A stretch of DNA of 64,000 nt from Burkholderia plantarii. Its GTDB lineage: Bacteria > Pseudomonadota > Gammaproteobacteria > Burkholderiales > Burkholderiaceae. The notes below the pieces were generated by a model. That model searched no databases and was not told where the DNA came from. It was given only the letters and a program-made list of their open reading frames with translations. The stretch covers positions 868,001 through 932,000 of the forward strand of contig NZ_CP007213.1 in NCBI RefSeq assembly GCF_001411805.1. Direction: 5' to 3'. Made by a program: the position numbers and the translations under genes. Shown here piece after piece: positions 37,567 to 47,106 of the stretch (position 1 is its first letter; the number at the start of each line of letters is the position of its first letter).

Positions 37567-38057
37567 AGCCGGTCGACGGCCCGTTCGCCCCGCTCGAACC
37601 GCCGCGCGGGCGCGGCTGGAGCGTGTTCATCGACGAACTGCGGGTGCCGGCGCGGATCGGCATCCATCCGCACGAGCACGAGGCGCCGCAGCCGGTCGTG
37701 ATCGACGCGCGGCTCGGCTACCGGTGCGAGCCGGCCGAGCGCGGCGCGAGCGGCTACATCGACTACGACGGCTACTGCGCGCGCGTGGCGGCGTGGCTCG
37801 CGCACAAGCCGCACACGCGGCTGCTCGAAACGCTGGTGGCGGAGCTGGCCGCGCTGTCGTTCGACGAATGGCCGGCGCTCGAATCGATCACGCTCGCGCT
37901 GCACAAGCCTGAGATCCGTCCCGGGACGCGGCGCGTCGGCGTCGAGCTGGACTGGACCCGCGCCGATTACGCGGCGTGGCGCGCGGCCCTGGAGACGCGC
38001 GCACGCGGGCTCGCCACGGCGGCGATGGGCGGGTATGGGGAGATGGCCACGCATTGA
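37563..38057 (+). CDS. folB: Dihydroneopterin aldolase family protein (FolB-like) in the sox operon
   Basis: A 164-residue protein with the FolB pattern: VFIDELRVPARIGIHPHEHEAPQPVVIDARLG near 20-51 and a C-terminal ALHKPEIRPGTRRVGVELDW. It may help supply or salvage the folate cofactor for sarcosine oxidase, since its start overlaps soxG (ATGA at 37563-37566). Its length exceeds the housekeeping FolB (about 120 residues) because of extra ends. Whether it has full aldolase activity is unclear. Confidence 0.85.
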   Translation: MKPVDGPFAPLEPPRGRGWSVFIDELRVPARIGIHPHEHEAPQPVVIDARLGYRCEPAERGASGYIDYDGYCARVAAWLAHKPHTRLLETLVAELAALSFDEWPALESITLALHKPEIRPGTRRVGVELDWTRADYAAWRAALETRARGLATAAMGGYGEMATH

Positions 38058-38133
38058 TGCGCGGCGCGTGCCGCGTCGTGTGCGACGCTGGCGGCGCTAG
38101 GTGGTCGAAGGCGAGCGCAGCGCCCGTTCGCGC

Positions 38134-38352
38134 TCAATGCGCGAGCAGTGCGCTGCGCTCGCCTTCGAGCGAAATGATGCGGGCGACGATACCGTGCAGT
38201 TGCGCGCGTTGCGCCGGCTGCAGGGCGTCGCTGGCCAGAATCGCCTCGAGGCGCGCGCGCCAGTGGGCGAGCGGCGCCGGTTCGCCGTTGGCGAGGCAGC
38301 CGACCAGCTGTTCGAGGGCCGACAGGTCGCCGTCGATGGACGTGAAACTCAT
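38134..38352 (-). CDS. Small protein of unknown function
   Basis: A 72-residue, Leu/Ala-rich, probably helical protein. AGGAG lies 8 bases before the ATG at 38352; a GTG three codons earlier would sit almost on the ribosome-binding site. No family recognised and no membrane segment. It is convergent with folB and read in the same direction as the CsbD-like gene behind it. Confidence 0.6.
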   Translation of the reverse strand: MSFTSIDGDLSALEQLVGCLANGEPAPLAHWRARLEAILASDALQPAQRAQLHGIVARIISLEGERSALLAH

Positions 38353-38470
38353 CACACACACTCCTGATTTGACATCGAACGGCGCTGCGCGGCGAGCAGC
38401 AAGCCGGGCCGGAGCCGCCCCCGCCCACCGCGAGGCGGCGGGACGGGGGCGCTCCGGCGGTGCGCGCCGC

Positions 38471-38641
38471 TTACTTCTTCAGCGCATCCTTCGCGTCGCC
38501 GACGCCCTTGCGTGCCTCGCCGGCCGCCTGCTGGAGATCACCCTTGACCTCCTGCTTCGTGTTGCCGGTCGCCTTGCCGACGGCCTCGTTGATCTTGCCC
38601 TTCACTTGCTCGGCGGTGCCCTTCACGTGGTCCTTGTTCAT
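38471..38641 (-). CDS. CsbD-like stress protein
   Basis: A 56-residue hydrophilic protein: MNKDHVKGTAEQVKGKINEA and a second repeat of the same theme (NTKQEVKGDLQQAAGEARKG). This is the CsbD family, small general-stress proteins of unknown mechanism. GAGGAG is 7 bases before the ATG at 38641; the longer frame to 38731 has no similarity. Confidence 0.88.
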   Translation of the reverse strand: MNKDHVKGTAEQVKGKINEAVGKATGNTKQEVKGDLQQAAGEARKGVGDAKDALKK

Positions 38642-38818
38642 GATCTTGCTCCTCTCGTAAGTCGTGCTCGTTGCAGACGGATCGAATCCCGCCGTCTCGG
38701 GAATGAATCGTCTCGCGGCGAACGCAGGCATCGCGCGTAACGGAATGCCTGCGGGCGCAACCAGACGACGCAGTGCGATGCATGTCGCGCGCGGGGCTGC
38801 CGCGCGCGACGGCGAGGC

Positions 38819-39394
38819 TCAGTTCAACTGGCCGTTCGCGCCTTGCTTCTTCAGCTCGGGCGGCAGGCCCTGCATCAGGTCGGACATGTCGTCGGCGTGT
38901 TCCTCTTCCACCGCGAGGATGGTTTCGAACAGGCGGCGCGTGGTCGGGTCCTTGTCGCCGAGGTACTGGATCGCGTCGCGGTAGCTGTCGATCGCGATCC
39001 GCTCCGCGACCAGGTTCTCGACGATCATGTCGACCAGCGACGAGCCCTCGACGTATTCCGCGTGGCTGCGCGCCGTGAGCCCGTCCGGCGCGAGGTCGGG
39101 GCTGCCGCCGAGCTGGACGATGCGCGCGGCGATCATGTCGGCGTGGCTCTGTTCCTCGTTCGAATGAGCGAGGAACTCGTCGGCGATCGCCGACGACTGA
39201 ATGCCCTTGGCCATGTAGTGATGGCGCCGGTAGCGCAGCATGCAGACGATCTCGGTGGCGAGCGCCTCGTTGAGCAGCCGCAGGACGGTGTCGCGGTCGG
39301 CGCCGTAGCCGGCCGTCACGGCGCCGTCATCGACGTGCTTGCGGGCGCGCTCGCGCAGGGTCTGGACATCGGTCAGTTTCGTGCTGTCGGTCAT
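38819..39394 (-). CDS. Ferritin-like protein (Dps/bacterioferritin type)
   Basis: A 191-residue four-helix-bundle protein. Diiron-type ligands can be seen: LNEALATEIVCMLRYRRHHY near 46-65, HSNEEQSHADMI near 86-97, and AVEEEHADDMSDL near 165-177 with a Glu and EExxH style motif. It likely stores iron or protects DNA from peroxide under stress. Start ATG at 39394 with AGAGGA upstream. A general-stress neighbourhood with the CsbD gene is suggested. Confidence 0.85.
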   Translation of the reverse strand: MTDSTKLTDVQTLRERARKHVDDGAVTAGYGADRDTVLRLLNEALATEIVCMLRYRRHHYMAKGIQSSAIADEFLAHSNEEQSHADMIAARIVQLGGSPDLAPDGLTARSHAEYVEGSSLVDMIVENLVAERIAIDSYRDAIQYLGDKDPTTRRLFETILAVEEEHADDMSDLMQGLPPELKKQGANGQLN

Positions 39395-39858
39395 CGCAAT
39401 CCTCTTTGTTCGTTCGTCGAAGAAGCATCGGGCCGGCGTCCGGCGCGGCCGCGGCGGCATCGCGTGCCACCGGGCGCGGCGTCCGGGCGGCGCCCGATGC
39501 ATTCGCCTCGATGCATTCGTGTCGATCTGGCGCCGGCCGGACGGAACGGGCCAGCGCGCCCTTCCTTTAAGCAGGTCCCGTGCCCGTTCGCGCGGGCTTG
39601 CCCGGCGCGCCGCCGCGAGGCTGGCCATGGCGGCTGGCCCGGCGCGCCCGGCGGCCATGCGGGGCGGGGCTCGGAGCGGGATCGAGAACACCCGGGAGAG
39701 GCGGGAGCGGACGGAGCAACGGCGCATGCGCGCGGACGCGCGAGGGCCGCGCGCGTGGCCGATATCACCCGCGATGCGAGCGCGCTTGTAATTCCTACAC
39801 GGCGCATCGGGCATGCGAAAACGGCATGCGTTCGCGAGGCGGCTGCCCGCCCCGGCAT
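39395..39858. other. 464-base gap, no gene seen
   Basis: Contains the upstream region of the ferritin-like gene. Overlapping open frames on both strands are composition effects. I see no terminator after the AraC gene or clear operator. Confidence 0.4.
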
Positions 39859-40884
39859 TCAGCGGGGGCGGGCAGCTTTCGCGGGGCGCCGGTCGCGCAG
39901 CGACGGCGAACGCTCGGTCAGCGCGGGTGAGGCGGCGGGTGACGTGATGGACGAGGGGGCGGATGAGGCGGCGAGGGCGGCGTCCCGCGCAGCCGGCTGC
40001 GCCGCCCCGGCATTCCGCGCCTGCGCGAACTGCCGGCGCCAGGCCACCGGCGTCGTGCCGCGCGCGGCCTTGAACTGCCGGTTGAAATGCGCGGCGCTCG
40101 GAAAGCCGGAGCGCTCGGCGATCACCGATACCGGCAGCGTCGTGTCGGCGAGCAGCCGGCAGGCATGGCCGAGCCGCACGCGCGTGACGTAGCGGCCCAC
40201 GCTCTCGCCGAGATGCCGCGCGAACTGGCGCGTGAGCGTCCGTTCCGACAGGCCGGCCGCCTTCGCGAGCGCGGCGAGCTGCAGCGGCCTGGCGTACTGC
40301 GTGTCGATCAGCGCGAGCACGCGCGCGAGCCGCTCGGGCTCGTGGCCGCCGAGCGTGCCGGTCGCGGCGCCGAACGCGCTCGGCGTGGCGAGCGGCTCGG
40401 CTGGCGTGGTGGCCAGCGCATGCAGCACCTCGAGCACCGCGGTGAGCCGCTCGCGCGGCGCGTCGGCCAGCAGCGCGTCGAGCCGCTCGCGCATGCGCGT
40501 GCCGGCGCCGTCCTCGAAGCGCAGCCCGCAGGCCGCGCGCCGCAGCAGGTCGCGCAGACCGTTGTGTTCGGGGCAGACGTCGGCGAGCCGGTGTATCCAG
40601 GCGCCGTCGAACCAGATCACGATCGCCACCTGCGGGGCGCCCGCCTCGATCGAGCGGTTCGACGCCCAGGTGTGCGGCAGATTGGGCGGCACCAGCACCA
40701 GATCGTCGGCGCCGTAGCTGGCCACCGAATCGCCGATATAGCGCCTGCCGCGGCTGTTCATCGTCAGCGTCAGCTCGTACTCGGGGTGGTGGTGCCACTC
40801 GAACGGGATCCGCGGCAGCCGCCGGTGATAAATCCGCACCGAACAGCCGGCGCCGAAATCGACATGCTCGTAGGCTGCCTTCAT
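39859..40884 (-). CDS. AraC-family regulator with cupin sensor domain
   Basis: A 341-residue regulator. ATG 40884 gives MKAAYEHVDFG and then a cupin-type N-domain (FEWHHHPEYELTLTMNSRGRRYIGD near 29-53). The C-terminal AraC HTH pair runs LQLAALAKAAGLSERTLTRQFARHLG near 215 and VSVIAERSGFPSAAHFNRQFKAARG near 265. The last 45 residues are low-complexity. It is divergent from the DUF1479 gene 99 bases away, which is its likely target. Confidence 0.9.
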   Translation of the reverse strand: MKAAYEHVDFGAGCSVRIYHRRLPRIPFEWHHHPEYELTLTMNSRGRRYIGDSVASYGADDLVLVPPNLPHTWASNRSIEAGAPQVAIVIWFDGAWIHRLADVCPEHNGLRDLLRRAACGLRFEDGAGTRMRERLDALLADAPRERLTAVLEVLHALATTPAEPLATPSAFGAATGTLGGHEPERLARVLALIDTQYARPLQLAALAKAAGLSERTLTRQFARHLGESVGRYVTRVRLGHACRLLADTTLPVSVIAERSGFPSAAHFNRQFKAARGTTPVAWRRQFAQARNAGAAQPAARDAALAASSAPSSITSPAASPALTERSPSLRDRRPAKAARPR

Positions 40885-40983
40885 ATGGCTGAATCCGCAG
40901 CGACAATGACCGGATCGTATCACTGACGCGGGCCGCGCCGGCATACGATGCGCAGCACCCCACCACAATCAGGAGACGACATC

Positions 40984-42237
40984 ATGGCCCTGCACATCGA
41001 CGATTTGCCCGCCGCCATCCGCGCGGCCAAGCGCGAACTGCGCGCGGCGCTGCCGAACCATCGCGAGGTGTTCGCCGAGGTCGAGGCGGCGATGCGCGAG
41101 ATGGCGCGCGAGATCGCCGCGCTGCGCGAACGCGGCGCCGCCGTGATTCCCGAGATCCGCTTCGAGGACATCGACGCCGGGCGCGTCGAGGCCGGGACGA
41201 TCGCGCTCGTGAAGCAGCGCGGCGCCTGCGTGATCCGCGGCGTGTTCGCGCGCGAGCAGGCCGAGCGCTGGGATCGCGAGATCGCCGATTACATCGCGCG
41301 CAACGATCTGGACGCGCGGCTCGCGCACCGCGCCGAGGACAACTATTTCGGCCAGCTCGCGTCGAGCCGGCCGCAGATCCACGGCGTCTACTGGTCGGCG
41401 CCGCAGGTGGCCGCGCGCCAGTCGCCGGCGCTGACCCGGGCGCGCGTGTTCCTGAACCGGCTGTGGCGCGCGACGGGCGAGGGCGGCGAGCGGCACTTCG
41501 ATCCCGAGCGCGTGCCGGCCTATGCCGACCGCCTGCGCCGGCGCCCGCCCGGCTCGGCCTCGCTGGGGCTGTCCGCGCATTGCGACGGCGGCTCGGTGGA
41601 GCGCTGGATCGAGGCGAATTTCCGCCGCGTCTACCGGCACGTGTTCGCCGGCAACTGGCGCGACTACGATCCGTTCGACGCCGCGTGGCGCACCGAGGTG
41701 GAGGAGATCGCGTCGCCGGCCGTCTGCTCGATGTTCCGCACCTTCCAGGGCTGGACCGCGCTGACGCCGCAAGGCCCCGGCGACGGCACGCTGCAGTTGG
41801 TGCCGATCGCCAACGCGATGGCGTACATCCTGCTGCGCGCGCTGCAGGACGACGTGGCCGACGACGATCTGTGCGGCGCGATGCCGGGCCGCGCGCTGTC
41901 GATCCGGGCCGAGTACCACGCGCCGCTGTTCGACGCGCTGTCGTCGATCCCGCCGATGCAGCCGGGCGACACCGTGTTCTGGCACGGCGACGTGATCCAC
42001 GCGGTCGAGGACGAGCACCGCGGCAGCGGCGACAGCAACGTGATGTACATCGCGTCGGCACCGGGCTGCGCGAAGAACGACGCGTACCTGCGGCGGCATT
42101 GGCCGCATTTCGTCGACGGTCGCAGCCCGCCCGATTTTCCCGCCGATCACTTCGAGGCCGACTTCATCGGCCGCGCGACGGCCGACGACCTGACGCCGGT
42201 CGGGCGCGAGCAGATGGGCGCCCCGCTGTCGCGCTGA
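40984..42237 (+). CDS. DUF1479 (YbiU-like) oxygenase-fold protein
   Basis: A 417-residue protein of the YbiU/DUF1479 family, starting at ATG 40984 after AGGAG. The family is related to Fe(II)/2-oxoglutarate dioxygenases; here [10 protein letters not shown] near 200-209 gives an HxD pair and [13 protein letters not shown] near 336-348 the distal His. The natural substrate is unknown. The divergent AraC gene probably controls it. Confidence 0.8.
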   Translation: MALHIDDLPAAIRAAKRELRAALPNHREVFAEVEAAMREMAREIAALRERGAAVIPEIRFEDIDAGRVEAGTIALVKQRGACVIRGVFAREQAERWDREIADYIARNDLDARLAHRAEDNYFGQLASSRPQIHGVYWSAPQVAARQSPALTRARVFLNRLWRATGEGGERHFDPERVPAYADRLRRRPPGSASLGLSAHCDGGSVERWIEANFRRVYRHVFAGNWRDYDPFDAAWRTEVEEIASPAVCSMFRTFQGWTALTPQGPGDGTLQLVPIANAMAYILLRALQDDVADDDLCGAMPGRALSIRAEYHAPLFDALSSIPPMQPGDTVFWHGDVIHAVEDEHRGSGDSNVMYIASAPGCAKNDAYLRRHWPHFVDGRSPPDFPADHFEADFIGRATADDLTPVGREQMGAPLSR

Positions 42238-42312
42238 GCGCGCGGGCGGCCGCGGGGCCGGCTCGGCTCGGCTCGGGTTCGGGACCGGTTCCGCAGCAGC
42301 GCGGGATTCGGC

Positions 42313-42936
42313 TCAGGGCTCCCCGGCGACGCAGTATTCGCTGAAGCCGGGGCGCGCCGTGAGGCGGCGATAGTAATCGGCGACAGCGTCGAGCGCGGGG
42401 CGCTCGAACGGCGTGTTGAACCAGCGATGCGCCGACAGGCCGATCGCGATGTCGGCGATCGAATACTGCGCGCCGGTCACGAACGCGCCGGTCTCTTGCA
42501 GCCGGCCGTCGAGCGTGCGCATCTGGCGCGTCCAGTTCGCGATCGAGGCGGCCACCGCCTGCGGGTCCTGATGCGCGGGCGAGCGCCGGCCGAGGCCCAT
42601 GAACGCGTAGATCCACGCGCGGTTCAGGTCGGTGGCCTGCCAGTCGAGCCACTGGTCGACGCGGGCGCGCTCGCGCGGCGCGGCCGGGTAGAGCGCCTCG
42701 CCGCCGTGGCTCGATGCCAGGTAGCGCAGGATCGCGTTCGATTCCCACAGCACGAAGTCGCCGTCGCGGATCACCGGCACCAGGCCGTTCGGATTCAGCG
42801 CGAGGAACTCGGGCGTGTCGGTCGAGCGAAAGCCCGAGCCCCAGTCCTCCCGCTCGAACGGCAGTTGCAGCTCGGCGCAGAGCCACAGTACCTTGCGCAC
42901 GTTGATGGACGGTGTCTTGCCGAGAATCTGCAGCAT
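42313..42936 (-). CDS. Glutathione S-transferase
   Basis: A 207-residue cytosolic GST. N-terminal thioredoxin-like domain with [20 protein letters not shown] near 8-27 (Ser10 in the usual catalytic position), [22 protein letters not shown] near 48-69 including the cis-Pro and ES glutathione-binding pair, and a helical C-domain ([32 protein letters not shown]). Substrate unknown; single-gene unit. Confidence 0.93.
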   Translation of the reverse strand: MLQILGKTPSINVRKVLWLCAELQLPFEREDWGSGFRSTDTPEFLALNPNGLVPVIRDGDFVLWESNAILRYLASSHGGEALYPAAPRERARVDQWLDWQATDLNRAWIYAFMGLGRRSPAHQDPQAVAASIANWTRQMRTLDGRLQETGAFVTGAQYSIADIAIGLSAHRWFNTPFERPALDAVADYYRRLTARPGFSEYCVAGEP

Positions 42937-43079
42937 GGAGCCTCCGCTCGCGATCGATGTCGAGCGGGCAGTGTAAGCGACGGCGCGCGGCGCGGCCAAT
43001 GGCGAAACGCACGGCGCCGGCCGGGCGCCTCGTACCGGCCGCGCGCGCGATGGCGTGAGGCCGGCGCGGCCCGCGTGGG

Positions 43080-44273
43080 TCAGAACAGCTGGCGCAGGCC
43101 GACGCTGACGAGGGTCTGCGAGCGGGTGGCCGCCGAATGGCCGTTCGCCTTGTCGGACGCCGACGCGGTGGCGGCGGTGGGCCGGCCGAACGCGTCGAGC
43201 GTCATGCCCGAGGCGTGCTGGTAGGCGCCGAGCAGGTAGACCGTGGTGCGCTTCGAGAGGTCGTAGAACGCGCCGAGCGAGGCGTCGTGGTACGTCGCGC
43301 TTTCGGCGAGGCCGTCCACGTCGCCGCGGCGCGTGTAGTTGTAGCCCGCGAACAGCCTCGTGTTGGCCGCCACCTTCCACTGCGTGAAGAGGCCCGCGAT
43401 GTTGAACGTGGCGTGGCCGTGGTACAGCGAATTGCCGCCCGCGCGGTACTGCACGTTGCTGTAGTTGGCGCCCACCAGCACCGGGCCGAAATCCCAGGTC
43501 GCGCCGGTGGCGAGGATCTGCTGCGTTTGCGCGCTCGCGAAGCCCTCGCTGATCGACGAGCCGAAGGTGCCGTCGTCGCTGCCGTCCCAGCGGCCGCCGC
43601 CCGGCGCGAGCTGGCCGGCGCGGCCGTTGTCGGCGCGCTCGAAGCCGGCGCCGAGCTTGAGCGGCCCGTTCGCGTAGGCCGCGCCCACGCTCCAGGTGCT
43701 GCGCCGCTTCATGCTGCCGGCCTGGTTGCCGAAGCCGTACATCGCGCCGAACGTGAGGCCGTCGTAGTTGGCGCTGGTGTACTTGACCGCGTTGTCGACG
43801 CGCACGGTCTGGTCGAGATCGTCGATGTCGCCGGGGTGCGCGGCGTAGCCGCCCGAGAATTTCACCGGCGACACGCCGTTCACGAAATCGTCGAGCGAGG
43901 TGTACTGGCGCCCCATCGTCAGCGTGCCGTAGCGTTCGTTGCCGAGCCCGACGAAGGCTTGCCGGCCGAACAGGCGGTTGCCCTGCTGCGAGGTGCCGCT
44001 GGCGATCTCGAAGCCGTTCTCGAGCGCGAAGATCGCGCGCCAGCCGCCGCCGAGCGTCTCGGTGCCGCGGATGCCCCAGCGGCTGCCGGACAGCGCGCCG
44101 CCCGCGAGCGCGAGAGTCGAATGGCCGGCCGCGCCCGGCCCGGTGCCGGTTCGTTCGTTGCTGCGGTAGGTGAGGCCGGCATCGACGATGCCGTAGAGCG
44201 TGACCGAGCTTTGTGCCCAGGCGGCGGTGGCGAGTGGGAGCAGCAGCGAGGCCGCGGCGAAATGTTTTTTCAT
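43080..44273 (-). CDS. Outer-membrane general porin (OmpC-like, beta-proteobacterial)
   Basis: A 397-residue porin with signal peptide ([20 protein letters not shown], cleavage before QSS). [18 protein letters not shown] near 21-38 and [21 protein letters not shown] near 66-86 are the standard opening strands of Burkholderia/Neisseria-type trimeric porins. The protein ends in LRQLF with a terminal Phe, the outer-membrane insertion signal. It is a likely diffusion channel for small solutes. Confidence 0.95.
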   Translation of the reverse strand: MKKHFAAASLLLPLATAAWAQSSVTLYGIVDAGLTYRSNERTGTGPGAAGHSTLALAGGALSGSRWGIRGTETLGGGWRAIFALENGFEIASGTSQQGNRLFGRQAFVGLGNERYGTLTMGRQYTSLDDFVNGVSPVKFSGGYAAHPGDIDDLDQTVRVDNAVKYTSANYDGLTFGAMYGFGNQAGSMKRRSTWSVGAAYANGPLKLGAGFERADNGRAGQLAPGGGRWDGSDDGTFGSSISEGFASAQTQQILATGATWDFGPVLVGANYSNVQYRAGGNSLYHGHATFNIAGLFTQWKVAANTRLFAGYNYTRRGDVDGLAESATYHDASLGAFYDLSKRTTVYLLGAYQHASGMTLDAFGRPTAATASASDKANGHSAATRSQTLVSVGLRQLF

Positions 44274-44856
44274 CGTCTGATCCGAGCATGGTTGTCGTGG
44301 TGGCGTCGAGCCGGGACGCGAGGTTGACCGGCGACGCGCGCGAGTACGGAGACGAGGCCGGCGGCGCGGGTGGGTGGTGCCGCGGGCCGGGTCCGGCCGG
44401 CGCGCGCGGGCGGCGGGTGAGCGGGTGGCGCGCCGGCGCGGGCCGTCTGGCCGTCGCCTCCGTGCGCGCATGGTAAGGAGCCGGCGCGGCGCGAATTAAC
44501 GTGAACGATGCGAATAGATTGTTTCGGACGATGTCCCGGCGCGGGCTCGTGCGGATGCCGCGATCTGTGTGCGCGCCGCCCGGCGGGCACCCGCGCTCGA
44601 CGGGCGGCGCATGCTCTCGAAGTGCTTCGAGCCGGCGGCGCGACAAAATACCCCGGCCGTCATGCGGTGGCGGCGCAACACGGGTGATTGCGATGCCGCA
44701 TGCACGCCGCCTGCGGGCGCGCGATGAGGCACCGCGCAGGAGCGCCGCGTGACGAGTGGCGTGCGGCGTGCCGAGTGCCGAGTGCCGAGTGCCGAGTGGC
44801 GTGCGAAAGGCGGAAAGTCGAGTGCGGAGTGTTGGAAGGCGAGGTGCCGCGCGCGC
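44274..44856. other. 583-base gap upstream of the porin, with short repeats
   Basis: The porin promoter should be near 44290-44530, where an AT-richer patch (44490-44525) occurs. A 7-base tandem repeat lies at 44771-44798. No protein family is seen in either strand. Confidence 0.45.
44771..44798. repeat. Tandem repeat (CCGAGTG)x4
   Basis: Four exact copies of CCGAGTG in a row, with further looser GAGTG units to about 44830. It sits just downstream of the acyltransferase stop (minus strand). Such heptamers can vary in copy number by slippage. Confidence 0.9.
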
Positions 44857-45924
44857 CTACACGCGCGAGCGGATCGGCAGGTCGGCCGGGCGCGGCGTCC
44901 TGCGCGAGAGCCGCGCACGCACCGGCGTATCGACGTAGCGGTCGAGCAGCGCCACCAGCGCGAGCATCGCGATGACGAACACGGCGAGCGCGCCCTTGCC
45001 GTACTGGTGGCCGTGCGTGGCCGGCAGCCGCGCGAGCGCCAGGAGCATCGGCACGTGGAGGATGTAGAGGCCGTACGAGGTGCGGCCGAGGAAATCGAAG
45101 GCCGGCAGCAGCGCGGCCGGCGGCTCGAACGAGGTGGCGAGCCGCACGATCAGCGGCACCACCAGCAGCACTTCCACGATCACCGCCGGCCCGGTCCAGC
45201 GCGCGGGAATCTGCGCGCACAGCAGCAGCGCCGTGACGGCCAGCGCGAGCAGCGACCACGGCGCGCTGCTCGGGCGTCGCGCGCGGTCGCGCAGTCGGTG
45301 GAGCAGCACGCCGGCCGCGAACGAGAACGTCACGCGCGCCACCGCGATGACGGTGCCGGACAGATCCCAGCCGGCGTCGATATTGTGGTGCGTCCAGGCA
45401 TGCGCGCCGATCACGAGCGCGGCCGGCACCATGCAGCCGAGCAGGACGCGCAGCCCGCCGTTCGCGAGCGCGCGCGCATAGGCGAGGTTGGCGAGGATCT
45501 CGTACAACAGCGACCAGGCCGGATTGTTGACCGGATAGAGCGGCGCGGCGCGCGACGGCAGCATCAGCAGCGACAGCGCGACGAAGGCCGCGGTGGCGGC
45601 CGTCGACGGAACCTGATGGCCGTGCGCGCGTGCGAGCGCGACGAAATAGCTCGTCAGGCCCACCGCGGTGGCGATCAGGTACAGCGGGAACAGGCGGATC
45701 AGCCGCCGCTTCGCGAACGCCGGGACGCTCAGGCTGCCCGAGCGCAGTCGCGCTTCATAGGCGTTGGCCACCACGAAGCCGCTGATCGCGAAGAACAGGT
45801 CCACGGCCAGATAGCTCTGCTGGAAGTGCGGCGACGCAAATACCAGCGGCGTATGGCGAAACACGATCAGGATCGCGGCGACGCCGCGTATCGCATCCAG
45901 GTTGGCGTACTTCGACGTCGTCAT
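44857..45924 (-). CDS. Acyltransferase family 3 membrane protein (OafA/YrhL-like)
   Basis: A 355-residue polytopic protein with about ten membrane segments. ATG 45924 gives MTTSKYANLDAIRGVAAILIV, the family opening with the conserved Arg in AIRG; the usual catalytic His is in VFRHTPLVF near 22-30, followed by VDLFFAISGFV near 43-53, the other hallmark. It would O-acetylate a surface polysaccharide, LPS or another sugar. It is a single gene, not beside a glycan cluster in this window. The frame runs up to 46263 without similarity. Confidence 0.9.
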   Translation of the reverse strand: MTTSKYANLDAIRGVAAILIVFRHTPLVFASPHFQQSYLAVDLFFAISGFVVANAYEARLRSGSLSVPAFAKRRLIRLFPLYLIATAVGLTSYFVALARAHGHQVPSTAATAAFVALSLLMLPSRAAPLYPVNNPAWSLLYEILANLAYARALANGGLRVLLGCMVPAALVIGAHAWTHHNIDAGWDLSGTVIAVARVTFSFAAGVLLHRLRDRARRPSSAPWSLLALAVTALLLCAQIPARWTGPAVIVEVLLVVPLIVRLATSFEPPAALLPAFDFLGRTSYGLYILHVPMLLALARLPATHGHQYGKGALAVFVIAMLALVALLDRYVDTPVRARLSRRTPRPADLPIRSRV

Positions 45925-46311
45925 GTTCGATGGCGAGGGCAGCGGAAAGCGCGCGGTCAGGGCGGCCGGCCGGGATGGCCCAGCCGGGGCGGCCCGGCGC
46001 GAGTGGGCGTGATTGTAAGGCGTCGCGATGTCGCCGCGCGAACCGGGAACGGGCAGGGCGGGGATGAATTCGGGCAGGCTCGCGCGGGTCCGTCTCGCGC
46101 CGGCGGCAACGTGCTGCCGGCGGCATCCGTTTCCCGCCGGGCGCGCACGGCGGACGCCCGGGCCGCGCGGCCCGACCGTCGAAGTCGGGCCGGGTTCGGC
46201 GCCCGGCGGCAAGCCCCATGCCCGGCGCACCACGTCCGGCGCGCGCGAAAGCACGGCAAACATGGAAAACGACCAACCCGAAAACCACCCCCGCCGCGGC
46301 CTCGAATTTTT
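45925..46311. other. 387-base gap, no gene seen
   Basis: GC-rich apart from a T-run at 46306-46313. Several open frames, none resembling a protein family. It should hold the promoter of the acyltransferase gene. Confidence 0.4.
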
Positions 46312-46340
46312 TTGATTTTCTTCTAGACGACTGGTCTATT
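46312..46340 (+). promoter_or_regulatory. tetR promoter with embedded operator (copy 1)
   Basis: -35 TTGATT at 46312-46317, 17-base spacer, -10 TCTATT at 46335-46340. The palindrome TAGACGACTGGTCTA (TAGAC-N5-GTCTA) at 46324-46338 fills the spacer and enters the -10. The same 15-mer recurs before the next gene at 47020-47034, so the TetR protein very likely represses itself and the operon. Confidence 0.75.
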
Positions 46341-46358
46341 CCTGCGTATAGTCCGTCC

Positions 46359-46964
46359 ATGGCTAACGCACACCCATCTCAATCCAGCGACGTCCGCGAC
46401 AACATCATTGCTGTCGGGCAGCGGCTGATCGGCGCCAAAGGCTTTGCCGGCGTCGGTTTGAACGAGTTGCTGTCGGAAGCCGGCGTGCCGAAGGGGTCGT
46501 TCTATCACTACTTCGGCTCGAAGGATGCGTTTGGCGTGGCGTTGCTGGAAAGCTATTTCGACGATTACCTGGCCGATCTCGACCGCACGCTGTCGCAGCC
46601 GGGACTGAACATGGCCGAACGGCTAATGGACTACTGGCGGGTCTGGCGCGAAACGCAGTCGTTCTACGACTGCCAGGGCAAGTGCCTCGCGGTCAAGCTC
46701 GGCGCCGAGGTGGCGGACATGTCGGAAACCATGCGCGCCACCCTGAACCGAGGCACGGCGGGCATCGTCAGCCGCCTGGCCCGGGCGATCGAGGCCGGCG
46801 TCGCCGAGGGGTCGCTGTCGATCGGGGGCGAAGCCCGCCAGGTCGCGCAGAGCCTGTACCAGCTGTGGCTCGGCGCCAGCATCATGGTCAAGATCGTTCG
46901 CAACGTCCAGCCCTTCGAGATGGCGTTGGGAACGACGCGGCAAATGCTTCACCTGGCGCCCTGA
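46359..46964 (+). CDS. TetR-family regulator (NemR-like)
   Basis: A 201-residue TetR protein. HTH at about 15-60: RLIGAKGFAGVGLNELLSEAGVPKGSFYHYFGSKDAFG, with the GSFYHYF recognition helix. Cys residues in YDCQGKCLAVKLGAEV near 106-121 match the redox/electrophile-sensing region of NemR-type regulators. It is followed by a terminator and then an operon for a DJ-1-like protein, an old yellow enzyme and an SDR, the classic NemR-type targets. Two identical operators flank it. Confidence 0.9.
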   Translation: MANAHPSQSSDVRDNIIAVGQRLIGAKGFAGVGLNELLSEAGVPKGSFYHYFGSKDAFGVALLESYFDDYLADLDRTLSQPGLNMAERLMDYWRVWRETQSFYDCQGKCLAVKLGAEVADMSETMRATLNRGTAGIVSRLARAIEAGVAEGSLSIGGEARQVAQSLYQLWLGASIMVKIVRNVQPFEMALGTTRQMLHLAP

Positions 46965-46982
46965 CGTAGCGGGGCAGCCAGC

Positions 46983-47008
46983 GCACTTCCTGGGGAAGTG
47001 CTTTTTTT
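46983..47008 (+). terminator. Rho-independent terminator after tetR
   Basis: Stem GCACTTCC (46983-46990) and GGAAGTGC (46994-47001), loop TGG, then seven T (47002-47008). It separates the tetR transcript from the operon promoter immediately downstream. Confidence 0.9.
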
Positions 47009-47036
47009 GGGGCTGTTTCTAGACGACTGGTCTACT
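47007..47036 (+). promoter_or_regulatory. Operon promoter with embedded operator (copy 2)
   Basis: TAGACGACTGGTCTA at 47020-47034, identical to the 46324-46338 copy. It overlaps a candidate -10 TCTACT (47031-47036); the -35 (TTGGGG at 47007-47012, 18-base spacer) is weak, and an alternative promoter choice is possible. Confidence 0.65.
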
Positions 47037-47106
47037 AATGGCCGGTCACCCACCGACCGATTCATCGATTTACCGACTCACCCGCTCAACTCAACGGAGA
47101 AACGAC

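Noticed and set aside
46306..46313. T-run as a terminator before tetR
   Set aside because: No stem precedes the T-run; part of it is in the -35 region of the tetR promoter.
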